From: Saccharibacillus kuerlensis DSM 22868
GTDB taxonomy: Bacteria > Bacillota > Bacilli > Paenibacillales > Paenibacillaceae
Length of the DNA stretch: 64,000 nt
NCBI RefSeq assembly: GCF_000378145.1
Contig: NZ_KB899285.1
Location: 93,406-157,405 of the forward strand
Direction of reading: 5' to 3'
Below are positions 35,443-44,845 of this stretch, in pieces. The translations under genes were made by a program, and so were the position numbers. The notes below the pieces were generated by a model. It did not search any database and was not told where the DNA came from. It saw nothing but the letters and a program-made list of their open reading frames with translations. Numbering within the stretch: position 1 is the first letter of the stretch; every line of letters begins with the position of its first letter.

Positions 35443-37293
35443 ATGTCGTTAGTCTTTTCCTTTTTAAAGAAGTACCGCACTGCCTCGCTTTTGGCGCTGC
35501 TGATGATGGTCATTGAGCTTACCGTCGAACTGGCGCAGCCCTATCTGATCTCGAAGATCATCGATGACGGCATTGTGAACTCGGATCTTGGCGTTGTCTG
35601 GATGTGGGGAGCTGTCCTGGTCGGAGGATCTATCGTCGCATTTGGAGCGGGTGTGGCCAGTTCGTTTCTCGCTTCCTTTGCAAGTCAGGGATTCGCCAGC
35701 GATCTGCGGGAGACGCTGTATGATAAGGTGCAGTCGTTCTCGTACTCCGTATTCAGCCGCTTTGCCACGTCTTCGCTGATTACGCGGATGACTGGTGATG
35801 TGACGATGCTTCAGGATACGGTATTTATGAGCTTGAGATTTATGACCCGGGTGCCGCTGGTCGTAATCGGCAGCGTCGTGATGGCGATGATTGTCAATTT
35901 CAAGCTGGGTCTGCTGCTGGCGCTGACCGTGCCGCTGCTGCTCGTGTTCGTTATGTGGATCATGCGCCGGGCAGGCGGAATGTTTAAGAACGTTCAGCGC
36001 CGGCTCGATAAAGTGAACAGTGTCATCCAGGAAAACTTAACAGGAATTCGCTTGATTCGCGTCTTCGTGCGGATGAAGCACGAGAACAATCGTTTTGCCG
36101 CTTCAAGCGGTAAGCTGATGAAAAATACGGTGTCGGCGCTGCGTCTGACCGAGACCACAATGCCGTTTATTATGCTCGTGATGAATGCTGCCATTGTCGC
36201 CGTGTTATGGTTCGGCCGCGCGGATATTGCGGCAGGCGGCGCCAGCGTCGGCGAAGTGGTCGCTGTTGCCAACTATGCGCTGCGTACGATCGGCGCACTG
36301 TCCGCTTTCTCCTGGATCGCGGTTACATTCTCGCGAGCGGGTGCATCCGCGCAGCGCGTAAGCGAGGTGCTCGATACGCAGAGCGGCGAATTTGAACAGA
36401 AGAACGCCTTTGGCCGTGAAAGCGGTGCATCGGCTGCCGCTTTTGCCGAAGCCAAGGACGCCGAAGAACGACAGATTTTCGGCCAAGCATCCCTTTCCGC
36501 AGCTGAAGCCGCTGAAACTTCTGCTCCGTCCGGCGGCGCTTCGATCATCCAAGGAACGGTCGAGTTTCAACATGTTTCGTTCAAATATCCGACCAGCGAT
36601 ATCAAAGTGCTGGAAGACATTTCGTTCAAGATCGAGGCGGGAAAACGAATAGCAATTATGGGCGCCACCGGTTCGGGCAAGTCGTCGCTTGTACAGCTTA
36701 TTCCGCATTTGTACGATCGCGATAAAGGCGGGATTCTGATCGACGGACGCAGCATCGACGAGTGGGATACGAATCTGCTGCGCCGCAGCATCGGTTATGT
36801 ACCACAGGAGGTACTGCTGTTTACCGGATCGATTCGCGAAAATATCGCTTGGGGCCGGGAAGACGCGACGCTCGAAGAAATTATGCAGGCGGCCCGAATT
36901 GCCCAGATCCACGATACGGTGGAGAAGCTGCCAAACGGGTACAATACCCAGCTCGGACAGCGGGGCGTCAATCTGTCTGGCGGACAGAAGCAGCGGCTGT
37001 CGATCGCCAGAGCGCTGGTGCGTCGTCCATCGATTCTGATTCTCGACGACAGTACAAGCGCATTGGATTTGGCCACCGAAGCGAGATTGCTTGGGGCATT
37101 GGAAGATATCTCGTGTACAACATTTCTCATTACCCAGAAGATCAGCTCTACCGAGGCGGCGGACCTGATTCTGCTGCTGGATGAGGGACGACTGATTGAA
37201 AGCGGTACGCATCACGAATTAATGAAAAACTCGAAGCTGTACCGTCATATTTACGAATCTCAATCTGAAAAGGGGGAAGCGCTGCATGCCTAA
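35443..37293 (+). CDS. Heterodimeric ABC exporter subunit 1 (degenerate catalytic site half)
   Basis: A 616-residue half-transporter with six transmembrane helices (about 1-310) and a nucleotide-binding domain (about 385-600). Walker A is GATGSGKSS and the signature is the canonical LSGGQKQ. Walker B, however, reads SILILDDSTSALD with Asp in place of the catalytic Glu, and the switch His is Gln (LITQKIS). This is the usual pattern of one half of BmrCD/TM287-288-like exporters. A low-complexity Ala/Glu/Ser-rich insert of about 50 residues lies between membrane and nucleotide domains (about 315-375). GGAGG precedes the ATG at 35443. The gene overlaps the next one by eight bases. Confidence 0.9.
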   Translation: MSLVFSFLKKYRTASLLALLMMVIELTVELAQPYLISKIIDDGIVNSDLGVVWMWGAVLVGGSIVAFGAGVASSFLASFASQGFASDLRETLYDKVQSFSYSVFSRFATSSLITRMTGDVTMLQDTVFMSLRFMTRVPLVVIGSVVMAMIVNFKLGLLLALTVPLLLVFVMWIMRRAGGMFKNVQRRLDKVNSVIQENLTGIRLIRVFVRMKHENNRFAASSGKLMKNTVSALRLTETTMPFIMLVMNAAIVAVLWFGRADIAAGGASVGEVVAVANYALRTIGALSAFSWIAVTFSRAGASAQRVSEVLDTQSGEFEQKNAFGRESGASAAAFAEAKDAEERQIFGQASLSAAEAAETSAPSGGASIIQGTVEFQHVSFKYPTSDIKVLEDISFKIEAGKRIAIMGATGSGKSSLVQLIPHLYDRDKGGILIDGRSIDEWDTNLLRRSIGYVPQEVLLFTGSIRENIAWGREDATLEEIMQAARIAQIHDTVEKLPNGYNTQLGQRGVNLSGGQKQRLSIARALVRRPSILILDDSTSALDLATEARLLGALEDISCTTFLITQKISSTEAADLILLLDEGRLIESGTHHELMKNSKLYRHIYESQSEKGEALHA

Positions 37294-39157
37294 GTCCAAT
37301 GCGCTGACCGAGCCTTTCCTGCAGCCCCGTCCGGCGGTAATCAAAGATCCGTCGAAGGCAAGCGGTGAATACAAGCAGAAAAAGCGGGCCAAAAACGTCT
37401 CCGGTACTCTGAGCCGCATCTGGAAGTATCTAGCCCGTCGCAAACTGAAGCTTGGACTCGTACTGTTCATGGTGCTGATCAGCTCGGCACTGGCGCTGCT
37501 CGGCCCGTATATGATCGGGATCGCGGTCGACAACTATTTGAGCGGCGAAGGCACGTTTTGGGGAATGGGCTGGGTTCGCTTCCTGATCGTGCTCGGTGTC
37601 GTTTACTTTCTGGGACCCATTACCATGTTTCTGCAAAGCGTGTGGATGATCGAAATTGCACAGGAGACGGTGTACCGGATGCGCGTCGATCTGTTCTCTC
37701 ATCTGCACAAGCTTCCTATCCCGTTCTTTGGCAAACGCCAACAGGGGGAGCTGATGAGCCGGGTTACGAACGATATGGAGAACGTCAGCGCTACGCTGAA
37801 CAGTTCCGCCATTCAAATCTTTTCCAGTATTCTGATTCTGTTCGGTACGCTGGGTGTCATGCTGAGTCTCAGTCCGCTGCTCACGCTGCTGACCTTTATC
37901 GTAGTCCCGCTGATGGCAATCGGCATGAGATGGATTACGCGGCGCACAGGGCCTCTGTTCAAAGAACGTCAGAGCAATTTGGGCGACTTGAACGGTTACA
38001 TCGAGGAGACGCTGTCGGGTCAGCGCATTATCAAAGCTTTTTCCCAAGAAGATCGGGTCAAGCAGGAATTTGCGGTGCGCAATGAGCGTATCCGGCTGTC
38101 CGGTTTCTGGGCGCAGACGATCTCCGGCATGATTCCGAAATTGATGAACAGCCTGAACAACCTCAGCTTCGCTCTGGTCGCCGGACTCGGCGGTATTCTG
38201 GCAATCAACGGGCAGGTTACGATCGGTGTAATCATTATCTTCGTCGAATACGCACGCCAGTTCACTCGTCCGCTGAACGATCTGGCCAACCAGTGGAACA
38301 CGCTGCTGTCTGCAATTGCCGGTGCGGAGCGGGTATTTGAGATTATGGACGAAGAAGTGGAGAACAAGGATGAAGGCAAAGCCGTAAAGCTTGATCATGT
38401 CGAAGGCGAAGTCAAATTCGAACATGTCTCATTCGGCTATGACGAAGGACGCAGCATATTGTCTGATATCTCGTTTGAAGCAAAGCCTGGTGAGACGATC
38501 GCCCTGGTCGGTCCGACCGGTGCGGGCAAGACGACATTGATTCAGCTGCTGTCGCGCTTTTACGATACGAGCAGCGGTAAGATTACGATCGACGGGCAGG
38601 AGATCGGAACGATCCAGCGGGAAAACCTGCGTTCCCACATGGCGTTCGTGCTTCAGGATACATTCCTGTTCGAAGGCACAATCCGCGAGAACATCCGCTA
38701 CGGGCGTCTTGACGCAACGGACGAGGAGATCGAAGAGGCCGCCAAGCTGGCCAACGCGCATTCGTTTATCGTTCGGCTGGAAGACGGTTACGACAAGAAG
38801 CTGACGAACGGCGGCAGCGGCATCAGCCAGGGGCAGAAGCAGCTGCTTGCGATTGCCCGGGCGATGCTCGCCGATCCGGCGATCCTTGTACTTGATGAAG
38901 CAACCAGCAGCATCGATACCGTGACGGAGATCAAGATCCAGCAGGGTCTTCAGCGCCTGATGAAAGGACGGACCAGCTTCGTTATCGCCCACCGTCTGAA
39001 TACAATCCGTCAGGCCGATCAGATTCTGGTCCTGAAGGACGGCGGCCTGCTCGAACACGGCTCGCACGAAGAGCTGCTGGAGCAGGGCGGTTTCTACAGC
39101 GGTCTGTACAACGGTCTGTACAACGGACAGGATATGCAGGAAGAAGCGGGAGACTAA
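37286..39157 (+). CDS. Heterodimeric ABC exporter subunit 2 (catalytic half)
   Basis: A 623-residue half-transporter: a cytosolic lead of about 45 residues, six transmembrane helices, then a nucleotide-binding domain. Walker A is GPTGAGKTT, Walker B is AILVLDEATSSID with the catalytic Glu, and the switch His is intact (FVIAHRLNT), but the signature is degenerate (ISQGQKQ). Paired with subunit 1, one full ATP site (this subunit's Walker motifs plus subunit 1's LSGGQ) and one degenerate site result. Multidrug or lipid export is the common role of the family; cargo unknown. An AAAGGGGG site lies inside the end of the first gene. Confidence 0.92.
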   Translation: MPKSNALTEPFLQPRPAVIKDPSKASGEYKQKKRAKNVSGTLSRIWKYLARRKLKLGLVLFMVLISSALALLGPYMIGIAVDNYLSGEGTFWGMGWVRFLIVLGVVYFLGPITMFLQSVWMIEIAQETVYRMRVDLFSHLHKLPIPFFGKRQQGELMSRVTNDMENVSATLNSSAIQIFSSILILFGTLGVMLSLSPLLTLLTFIVVPLMAIGMRWITRRTGPLFKERQSNLGDLNGYIEETLSGQRIIKAFSQEDRVKQEFAVRNERIRLSGFWAQTISGMIPKLMNSLNNLSFALVAGLGGILAINGQVTIGVIIIFVEYARQFTRPLNDLANQWNTLLSAIAGAERVFEIMDEEVENKDEGKAVKLDHVEGEVKFEHVSFGYDEGRSILSDISFEAKPGETIALVGPTGAGKTTLIQLLSRFYDTSSGKITIDGQEIGTIQRENLRSHMAFVLQDTFLFEGTIRENIRYGRLDATDEEIEEAAKLANAHSFIVRLEDGYDKKLTNGGSGISQGQKQLLAIARAMLADPAILVLDEATSSIDTVTEIKIQQGLQRLMKGRTSFVIAHRLNTIRQADQILVLKDGGLLEHGSHEELLEQGGFYSGLYNGLYNGQDMQEEAGD

Positions 39158-39181
39158 GGTTGATATAAGACATTTTTGGAT

Positions 39182-39232
39182 AAAAGGCATTCGTTCACCC
39201 ATGTTAAAATGAGTGAACGAATGCCTTTTTTT
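39182..39232 (+). terminator. Terminator after the ABC exporter operon
   Basis: Seventeen-base arms (39182-39198 and 39213-39229) with a short inner pairing and seven T: strong, and close to the stop of the second subunit. Confidence 0.92.
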
Positions 39233-39313
39233 GTGCAGATTTATAAAGAATGTATGAAGTTTTCGAAGTCAGAGGGAGAAGAACCTAGAATAAAGGCAAG
39301 GAGACGATACAAA

Positions 39314-40051
39314 GTGAAGGATAAAACGAGAAATGAGGCAGACGGAAGAGGACGTCTGCTGATTGTCGAAGACGATCCGGGAATCGGCCGGGTAGTGACC
39401 GACCATCTGCGTCGGGAAGGCTACTTCGTCACCTGGGCAACAACGGGACTGGAATGTTGGGAAGACTTTTGCAGGGAAGAATACGATCTGATTCTGGTCG
39501 ATCTGATGCTGCCGGAGATGGATGGCTATACGCTCTGCAAAAATATCCGGCTCAAAAGCGATGTGCCGCTGCTCATCATGAGTGCGAGAAGTGAAGACGA
39601 CAGCAAAGTACGGGCTTTTGGGCTTGGAGCGGACGACTATATGACCAAGCCTTTCAGCTTGACCGAAATTGCGCTGCGTGTAGATGTCCATTTACGAAAG
39701 TTTAGGAAGTACATGGGCGGCAGCGAAGAGGACAAATCCGGCGTACTGTCTTTTCGCGGCGGATTGAAGATCGATCGGGGGAATCGCCTAGCCCTGTTGG
39801 ACGGAGAGCCGCTGAACCTGACAGGCAAGGAGTGGGCGCTGCTTGAACTGCTCTCCGCTCATCCGGGACGAGCATTCGGTAAGCCCGAACTGTACGAGCA
39901 TGTCTGGCAGCAGGCGGACGCGGAAGGCAGCAATACCGTGACGGTACACATCAAGAGCCTGCGTACCAAGCTTAGCGACAGTACCCGGGCTCCCCGCTTT
40001 GTACAGACGGTGTGGGGAAGCGGCTACCGCTTTATCGGTGAAGCCGAATGA
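39314..40051 (+). CDS. OmpR/PhoB-family response regulator
   Basis: A 245-residue two-component regulator. The receiver domain has the acidic pair in LLIVEDDPG, the phosphoacceptor Asp at about residue 63 (LVDLMLPEMDGY) and the Lys in DYMTKPFS. A C-terminal winged helix follows (about 150-240; LTGKEWALLELL, SNTVTVHIKSLRTKL, VWGSGYRF). I chose the GTG at 39314 because AAGGAG lies 10 bases upstream and the receiver then starts at the usual distance. Longer in-frame starts run back into the preceding terminator. Its stop overlaps the kinase start (ATGA). It probably controls genes linked to the envelope, perhaps including the lipoprotein at 41588. Confidence 0.9.
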   Translation: MKDKTRNEADGRGRLLIVEDDPGIGRVVTDHLRREGYFVTWATTGLECWEDFCREEYDLILVDLMLPEMDGYTLCKNIRLKSDVPLLIMSARSEDDSKVRAFGLGADDYMTKPFSLTEIALRVDVHLRKFRKYMGGSEEDKSGVLSFRGGLKIDRGNRLALLDGEPLNLTGKEWALLELLSAHPGRAFGKPELYEHVWQQADAEGSNTVTVHIKSLRTKLSDSTRAPRFVQTVWGSGYRFIGEAE

Positions 40052-41562
40052 AGCTGCGGACCTGGCTGCTGATCGCTTTCCTTGCCTTGATGCTGCTCCC
40101 GCTCGCAGCAGGCATCGTCTTTTACCAGTTAATAGGGAAATTAGATGCGGAGCGTTCATTTACTGATTATATGGCCGTATCGAACCGGATCGCACAGGTA
40201 GAGTCCATCGTCAGGCAGCCCAAATTGTACCGGAGCTTTAGAGAGGCGGATTACAAAGAACTGGATGAACAGGTGGACGACTCGCTGCGAATCGAATTAT
40301 TCACCCCTAAGGGAACTGTGCTCTATTCTTCAATGGAGGGCAGTGAGCACTATGCCGTTCCCCTAATGAACCGAAACTTGTATGCCGAATTGTACGAATT
40401 GCAGATCAATCCGAGAAGCTATGTCAAAAAAGAACCGGTATTCGAGAACGGCGAAATGGTCGGCCTTTACGAGATTACCGCCGCTCGAGGGGAATGGCAG
40501 GAAAACATCAGGCAGCGGACGATGATGGTTGGGTCGGTACTAGGGCTGTTCATTTTGCTGCTCTACATGGTGATGCTGCTGCTCATTCGTCGTAAGCTTA
40601 TTCGTCCAATGCAGCTGCTGATTGACAGAATGAACGCCTTCGCTTCCGGAGAGCCGATCACGACAGCCGATTATCGAAGCTCCGACGAGATGGGCCGCCT
40701 AATGAAACATTTTACAGATATGCAGCAAACGATTGAGGCTTCCCGACAGGAACTGGAACGCAAGCAGCAGGAGAAAGCATTCATGATCTCTGCCCTGTCG
40801 CACGATCTGAAGACACCGCTGACTTCCATCCGGGCGTATGCTGAAGGATTGGACAGCCAGCTGCTGGATGAACGGGAAGAGGGTGAGTATCGGAGGCAGC
40901 TGATCGCCCAGGCCGACCGGATGCATGGCATGCTGGACGATTTAAGTTTATATGCTGTGCTTGAAAAGGGCGGGGATGAGGAACAAAAGGTTGAAGTCGA
41001 GGCCGAAGAATTTCTAGAGATGCTGCTGGAAGGTTATGGAGCATTGGCGATGTCACGGGATGTCCGGCTGGAGACCGAAATATCGGTTTCCGGCGGTCGC
41101 CTGAGCGTCGATCCTCAGCTGATGATGCGCATGATGGATAATCTGGTCGGTAACGCCGTTCGGCATACCCCGGTAGGCGGGCGTCTGATTTTGGGTGCCA
41201 TGTCGGCATCTCGGCAGCTGCCTGCGTGGCTGTTTCCACCTTTTGCGGACGGAGTCCGGCAGCTCTGTGGCGCAGAGTCCGAAGATGTGCTGCTGCTGGT
41301 TCAGAACGAGGGTGAGCCGGTGCCGGAAGAGCTGCTGAACCGGCTGTTCGAGCCCTTCTATCAGGGGAACGCCTCAAGAAGTCTGGCCGGCGCAGGAAGT
41401 TTCGGTCTTGGACTTACGATCGCAAGTCGGATTGTCCGGCGTCATGGCGGGGAGATTAAACTTTTTTCAGAGGAAAACTATGGAACATTGGTTGTGTGCA
41501 GACTACAGGGTATCGAAACGAAGCAGCAGACGATAGAAGAATGGTACGAAGAAAGCCTGTAG
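40048..41562 (+). CDS. Two-component sensor histidine kinase
   Basis: A 504-residue membrane kinase. Transmembrane helices lie at about 5-30 and 155-180, bracketing an extracellular sensor region of about 120 residues with no recognised domain. A HAMP linker (about 185-235) follows, then the phosphoacceptor His at about 252 (ALSHDLKTPLTSIRAYAEG). The ATPase domain has the N-box (MMDNLVGNAVRHTP) and glycine boxes (GAGSFGLGLTIA). It is translationally coupled to the response regulator by a four-base overlap. The stimulus is unknown. Confidence 0.9.
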   Translation: MKLRTWLLIAFLALMLLPLAAGIVFYQLIGKLDAERSFTDYMAVSNRIAQVESIVRQPKLYRSFREADYKELDEQVDDSLRIELFTPKGTVLYSSMEGSEHYAVPLMNRNLYAELYELQINPRSYVKKEPVFENGEMVGLYEITAARGEWQENIRQRTMMVGSVLGLFILLLYMVMLLLIRRKLIRPMQLLIDRMNAFASGEPITTADYRSSDEMGRLMKHFTDMQQTIEASRQELERKQQEKAFMISALSHDLKTPLTSIRAYAEGLDSQLLDEREEGEYRRQLIAQADRMHGMLDDLSLYAVLEKGGDEEQKVEVEAEEFLEMLLEGYGALAMSRDVRLETEISVSGGRLSVDPQLMMRMMDNLVGNAVRHTPVGGRLILGAMSASRQLPAWLFPPFADGVRQLCGAESEDVLLLVQNEGEPVPEELLNRLFEPFYQGNASRSLAGAGSFGLGLTIASRIVRRHGGEIKLFSEENYGTLVVCRLQGIETKQQTIEEWYEESL

Positions 41563-41587
41563 AGACATTAAGAAAGGGAGATGCGAA

Positions 41588-42694
41588 ATGAAGAAGAGCA
41601 GATTTTCAAACGAAAAGTCGAAGGCTGCCGCTCTGCTGGGCGGAATCCTCGTAGCAGGCGCTGTACTGGCCGGCTGCGGTGAAACAGGAAATGCACTGGC
41701 CTATACGGAGGCAGAAATCGTGGAAAGAGCGGTCTCGGAAAATACAGCGCCGTTTTCCTATTATGCGGAAGCCGAAATGACGCTGTATGACGGAGAGAAG
41801 ATGATGGAGTCGATGCGGATAAAAGAATGGTATAACGCAGACAGCGGCAGTATCCGTAACGAGGTGAAAAGTGGGAATAACACCAGCATCTCGGTCAACG
41901 ATGGTAAGCAGGTAACCGTTTATGAACAGGAACAAAATCTGGTGTACAGAATGGATGCAGGAGGGACCGGAAGAGAGGCTGTCTCGCATAAGGATAAAAT
42001 CGTCGCTCAGTTTGAGCGTATGCGTGATAGCCACTCGATCGAAACGGTAGGCAAAGAAAAGTGGCTGAACAAGGATGTTTACCATATCAAAGCCGTACCG
42101 AATGAAGAAAAAAAGAACACACTGGTCGGCGTACAGGAATATTGGATCGATGCGCAAAATTGGATGATCGTTAAATCGAGTGCGAGCTCGGGCGATACCC
42201 GGACGGAATTCGCTTATACATTAATCGACGAGTCGCCAGCATTTGACCAAGAGACGTTCGAAATTGATATCCCCGCAGATGCCGAAATGGTATCGCTTGA
42301 CGAGATGGGGCCGAAGCAGATAACGCTGGAGGAAGCCGAAACGGCAATTGGACAGCCTTTTCTGCAGCTGCCGGAAAGCACATTCAAGCAAACGGAAGTG
42401 ACGCTGTTCGAAGGCACAGGGGAGCTGGCGCGAAAAGAAATCAGCTTGACTTACCTTGAAGAGGGCGGAACGCCAATTAGTCTCAGTTTGTTTGAATCGC
42501 CTGAGGACGCTGGGAAAAGTGAACTTGGCGAAAAGGTAACAGTAAGAGGTGTGGAAGGCTATTACATGGAAGAGATCAGCAGTCTGACTTGGGATGAGAA
42601 TGGACTGCGCTACAGTCTAATGATCATGCCGCTGGACCGCGAGGTCAGTCTCGACCATCTGATGGAGTTGGCTAATCAGCTGGAGATGAAGTAA
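41588..42694 (+). CDS. LolA-like outer-surface lipoprotein, TCS-associated
   Basis: A 368-residue predicted lipoprotein. The N-terminus (MKKSRFSNEKSKAAALLGGI, then VLAGC) has a lipobox with Cys at about 30, so it would be anchored to the outer face of the membrane. The central part (about 55-220; FSYYAEAEMTLYDGEKMMES, VYHIKAVPNEEKKNTLVGVQ, EYWIDAQNWMIVKS) matches the LolA/RseB-like beta fold found in Firmicute sporulation and envelope lipoproteins. The C-terminal third resembles a DUF4367-type domain. It sits 25 bases after the kinase gene, so it may be an accessory sensor or target of that system (inference). Confidence 0.82.
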   Translation: MKKSRFSNEKSKAAALLGGILVAGAVLAGCGETGNALAYTEAEIVERAVSENTAPFSYYAEAEMTLYDGEKMMESMRIKEWYNADSGSIRNEVKSGNNTSISVNDGKQVTVYEQEQNLVYRMDAGGTGREAVSHKDKIVAQFERMRDSHSIETVGKEKWLNKDVYHIKAVPNEEKKNTLVGVQEYWIDAQNWMIVKSSASSGDTRTEFAYTLIDESPAFDQETFEIDIPADAEMVSLDEMGPKQITLEEAETAIGQPFLQLPESTFKQTEVTLFEGTGELARKEISLTYLEEGGTPISLSLFESPEDAGKSELGEKVTVRGVEGYYMEEISSLTWDENGLRYSLMIMPLDREVSLDHLMELANQLEMK

Positions 42695-42757
42695 GCGAGG
42701 AGGATACAGCGTTTTGACAGGCACATGACCAGCTTGGTGAGCGAACACTTTTGGAGG

Positions 42758-42786
42758 AAGGCCCCGTTTTTAGAAGGGGTCTTTTT
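42758..42786 (+). terminator. Terminator of the TCS-lipoprotein operon
   Basis: AAGGCCCC and GGGGTCTT arms (one G-T pair) around a ten-base loop, ending in five T. Confidence 0.85.
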
Positions 42787-42858
42787 GTTATGAGAAATGT
42801 CGGTCACATATTGAGGGGCTCAATCGTTTCATGGACAAACAGAAAAGGAGAGATGCTC

Positions 42859-43971
42859 ATGAAGCGCATGGAGGCAGGTTTGGAGGATCGGAAGTTGGTG
42901 AGCCAGCGGGAAAGTGTACCTATGACTATTGTAGTGATCGGAGGCGGCTACGCAGGGCTGCAAACCCTTTTTTCCTTGAAAAAGGAATTGCGGATCGAAG
43001 CAGCGAAAGGAATGGGGGAAACGAAGGAAAGAGCTGCAGGACTGCCCGGGTTCGCCACTTCTGGAGGCGGCGGTGCAGTGGGGAAGAAATGGGCCGGGAC
43101 AAGGCTGATTCTGGTGGACCGTGAGGCCTGCCATGTACGCAAGGTCATGCTGTTTCGCAGAGCCGCTCGTCCAGAGGAACTGGAGATCTCGTTTACTGAA
43201 CTGGAACAGCACGGCATTGAATTTGTTCAGGGAGCTGTGACGGAGATTCACCATTTGGAACAGCGTCTGGTTCTAAAGCATCTGCAAAGGGAATTGTACA
43301 TAGGCCCTTGGCTGCCCGAACCGATTCCGACCGGCGACGGTGACCCGGCTGCCATTTACTTGCAGGATGAGGGCGTATCTTTTGCTATTTTGCTGCTGTT
43401 GGAGACTCTCGATCCCATTGAGAGAGCCGTCTATATTCTGCGCGAGGCTTTCGCTTTCGACTATAGGGCGATTGCCGAGGCGACCGGCCGTTCCGAAGCT
43501 GCCTGCCGCAAGACGATGAGCCGCTTGCGACCCAAGATTGCGGCAGCATGCCCGCCGCAGGGTCTGCTGCCGGCCGAGAAGGCCGAACCGCTCGTCCTTC
43601 AGTTTCTGCATGCGGCCCGAACCGGCGATATGCACGGAATGATCGAAATGCTGCATGCCGATGCCGTCTTGCGTTCCGACGGTGGAGGCCGTGTGACCGC
43701 AGCCGTCCGTCCGATCGTCGGCGCTCAAGCAGTAACCGCATTTCTGGCCGGACTGGCCAAGAAATTTGCGCATTCCCCGGAAGGGAAGGGCGCGCCGACC
43801 GGCATCGCGCCGGAACTTCAGCTTCGCTCTGTCAACGGGCAGTTGGGGCTTGTATACAAGGAAGACGGACATACGGATACGGTCTTCGTTATCGAAATCT
43901 CGGCAGGACGCATTCAGTCCGTTTATGCCGTGCGTAATCCCGACAAGCTGCAGCGTTTCGTTGCGTACTGA
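42859..43971 (+). CDS. In-frame chimera: truncated FAD oxidoreductase joined to truncated ECF41 sigma factor
   Basis: A 370-residue frame with two unrelated parts. Residues about 23-140 are the start of an NDH-2-like FAD/NAD oxidoreductase (TIVVIGGGYAGLQTL, LILVDREACHVRKVMLF, GIEFVQGAVTEI), which stops before the second half of the FAD domain. Residues about 145-370 are the end of an ECF41 (SigJ-type) sigma factor: the WLPEP motif (151-155), region 4 helix-turn-helix (about 174-232), and a SnoaL-like domain with the DGGGR motif (284-288). Sigma region 2 is missing. ECF41 genes commonly neighbour oxidoreductase genes, so a deletion spanning two adjacent genes is the simplest origin. AAAGGAG precedes the ATG. 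Probably not a working sigma factor. Confidence 0.8.
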   Translation: MKRMEAGLEDRKLVSQRESVPMTIVVIGGGYAGLQTLFSLKKELRIEAAKGMGETKERAAGLPGFATSGGGGAVGKKWAGTRLILVDREACHVRKVMLFRRAARPEELEISFTELEQHGIEFVQGAVTEIHHLEQRLVLKHLQRELYIGPWLPEPIPTGDGDPAAIYLQDEGVSFAILLLLETLDPIERAVYILREAFAFDYRAIAEATGRSEAACRKTMSRLRPKIAAACPPQGLLPAEKAEPLVLQFLHAARTGDMHGMIEMLHADAVLRSDGGGRVTAAVRPIVGAQAVTAFLAGLAKKFAHSPEGKGAPTGIAPELQLRSVNGQLGLVYKEDGHTDTVFVIEISAGRIQSVYAVRNPDKLQRFVAY

Positions 43972-44085
43972 TCTTGCGAAGATTTCTAGGAACCGGAAAG
44001 TGAAAAATTCACCTGAAACAAAGCTGCTTCCTTACGAAATAGGATCGTCTCCTGCTTAAGGTTCGCTTATAATAAAGAGATCCAA

Positions 44086-44370
44086 ATGATGGAAAGAGGG
44101 ACATACTTGCTTATTTATTTAATGCTTGCATTAATGCTGCTTTCAATTGGAATTATTGCTTACCGTACGATTCGCCGCGGCCCGGAATATCATCTTGTGG
44201 AAAACGGAGGAATGATCGTTATAATCAACATCGGTTCTTCAATCCTTGGGCCTGAAAACGGCGATTGGTTCCACTGGCTGCGCTATGCCTATATGGTTCT
44301 TGGTGCCGCTTATATCGCTTACGGGGCGTATGCCAAGTATCGCGGCGGAACGGATGGGTATGGGCAGTAG
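44086..44370 (+). CDS. Small hydrophobic membrane protein, unknown
   Basis: A 94-residue protein with two to three predicted membrane helices (about 8-26, 43-55 and 66-82) and a basic loop YRTIRRGPEYH. It has no recognised family. The ribosome binding site is weak (AAGAGATCC before ATGATG), so the exact start is uncertain; a TTG seven codons in follows a GAAAGAGGG. The reading frame is clean and composition fits a real membrane protein. Confidence 0.6.
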   Translation: MMERGTYLLIYLMLALMLLSIGIIAYRTIRRGPEYHLVENGGMIVIINIGSSILGPENGDWFHWLRYAYMVLGAAYIAYGAYAKYRGGTDGYGQ

Positions 44371-44374
44371 GCGT

Positions 44375-44845
44375 TTATTTTTTCAATTCCTCCAGCGTTT
44401 CTTTCCACCGGACAACGACCGCTTGAGGATCATGCAGTTCAATCGTAATTCCGCAGGTTAGAGTGGCGTACTTTGCGATATCCGAACGGGTCTCCAGCAC
44501 GTCCGCAGTGAACCGCGCGCGAGGATGCTGGGCGTGCTCCAGCTCCGGCAGCGCTTGAGCCTGCAGCCGCACCGTATACGATACGCCGTTATGAACGACC
44601 GCAAGCAGCGCCCTGCCTGTACGCAGCAGGTTTCCGGTCGTACTCGTGCCGATCCACAGCGCTATGCGCAGTCGACTGCGCGACTCTGCCCAGACTTCGC
44701 CGGCACTGACCATCGCTTGATGCGGATAACCTTCTTCATCAACTGAATGCAGCGTCATGGCGATGTGCATTTTTTCGTTCAGCTGCGTGCCGTCGAGCAG
44801 AGCGTAGAGCTCATCGTTCAATTGAGCATCATCTGCCATTTTCAT
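44375..44845 (-). CDS. Pyridoxamine-5'-phosphate-oxidase-like flavin split-barrel protein
   Basis: A 156-residue protein resembling the FMN-binding split-barrel superfamily (HIAMTLHSVDEEGYPHQAMV, then ALWIGTSTTGNLLRTGRALL). Such proteins bind FMN or F420-like cofactors; the substrate is unknown. Its ATG overlaps the stop of the IF-3 paralogue by four bases (ATGA), so the two are translated from one message. No obvious terminator separates it from the convergent 44086 gene, whose stop is five bases away. Confidence 0.65.
   Translation of the reverse strand: MKMADDAQLNDELYALLDGTQLNEKMHIAMTLHSVDEEGYPHQAMVSAGEVWAESRSRLRIALWIGTSTTGNLLRTGRALLAVVHNGVSYTVRLQAQALPELEHAQHPRARFTADVLETRSDIAKYATLTCGITIELHDPQAVVVRWKETLEELKK

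Noticed and set aside
36205..38425. Long minus-strand frames across the two ABC exporter genes
   Set aside because: Shadows of the exporter genes; no ribosome binding sites or family motifs.
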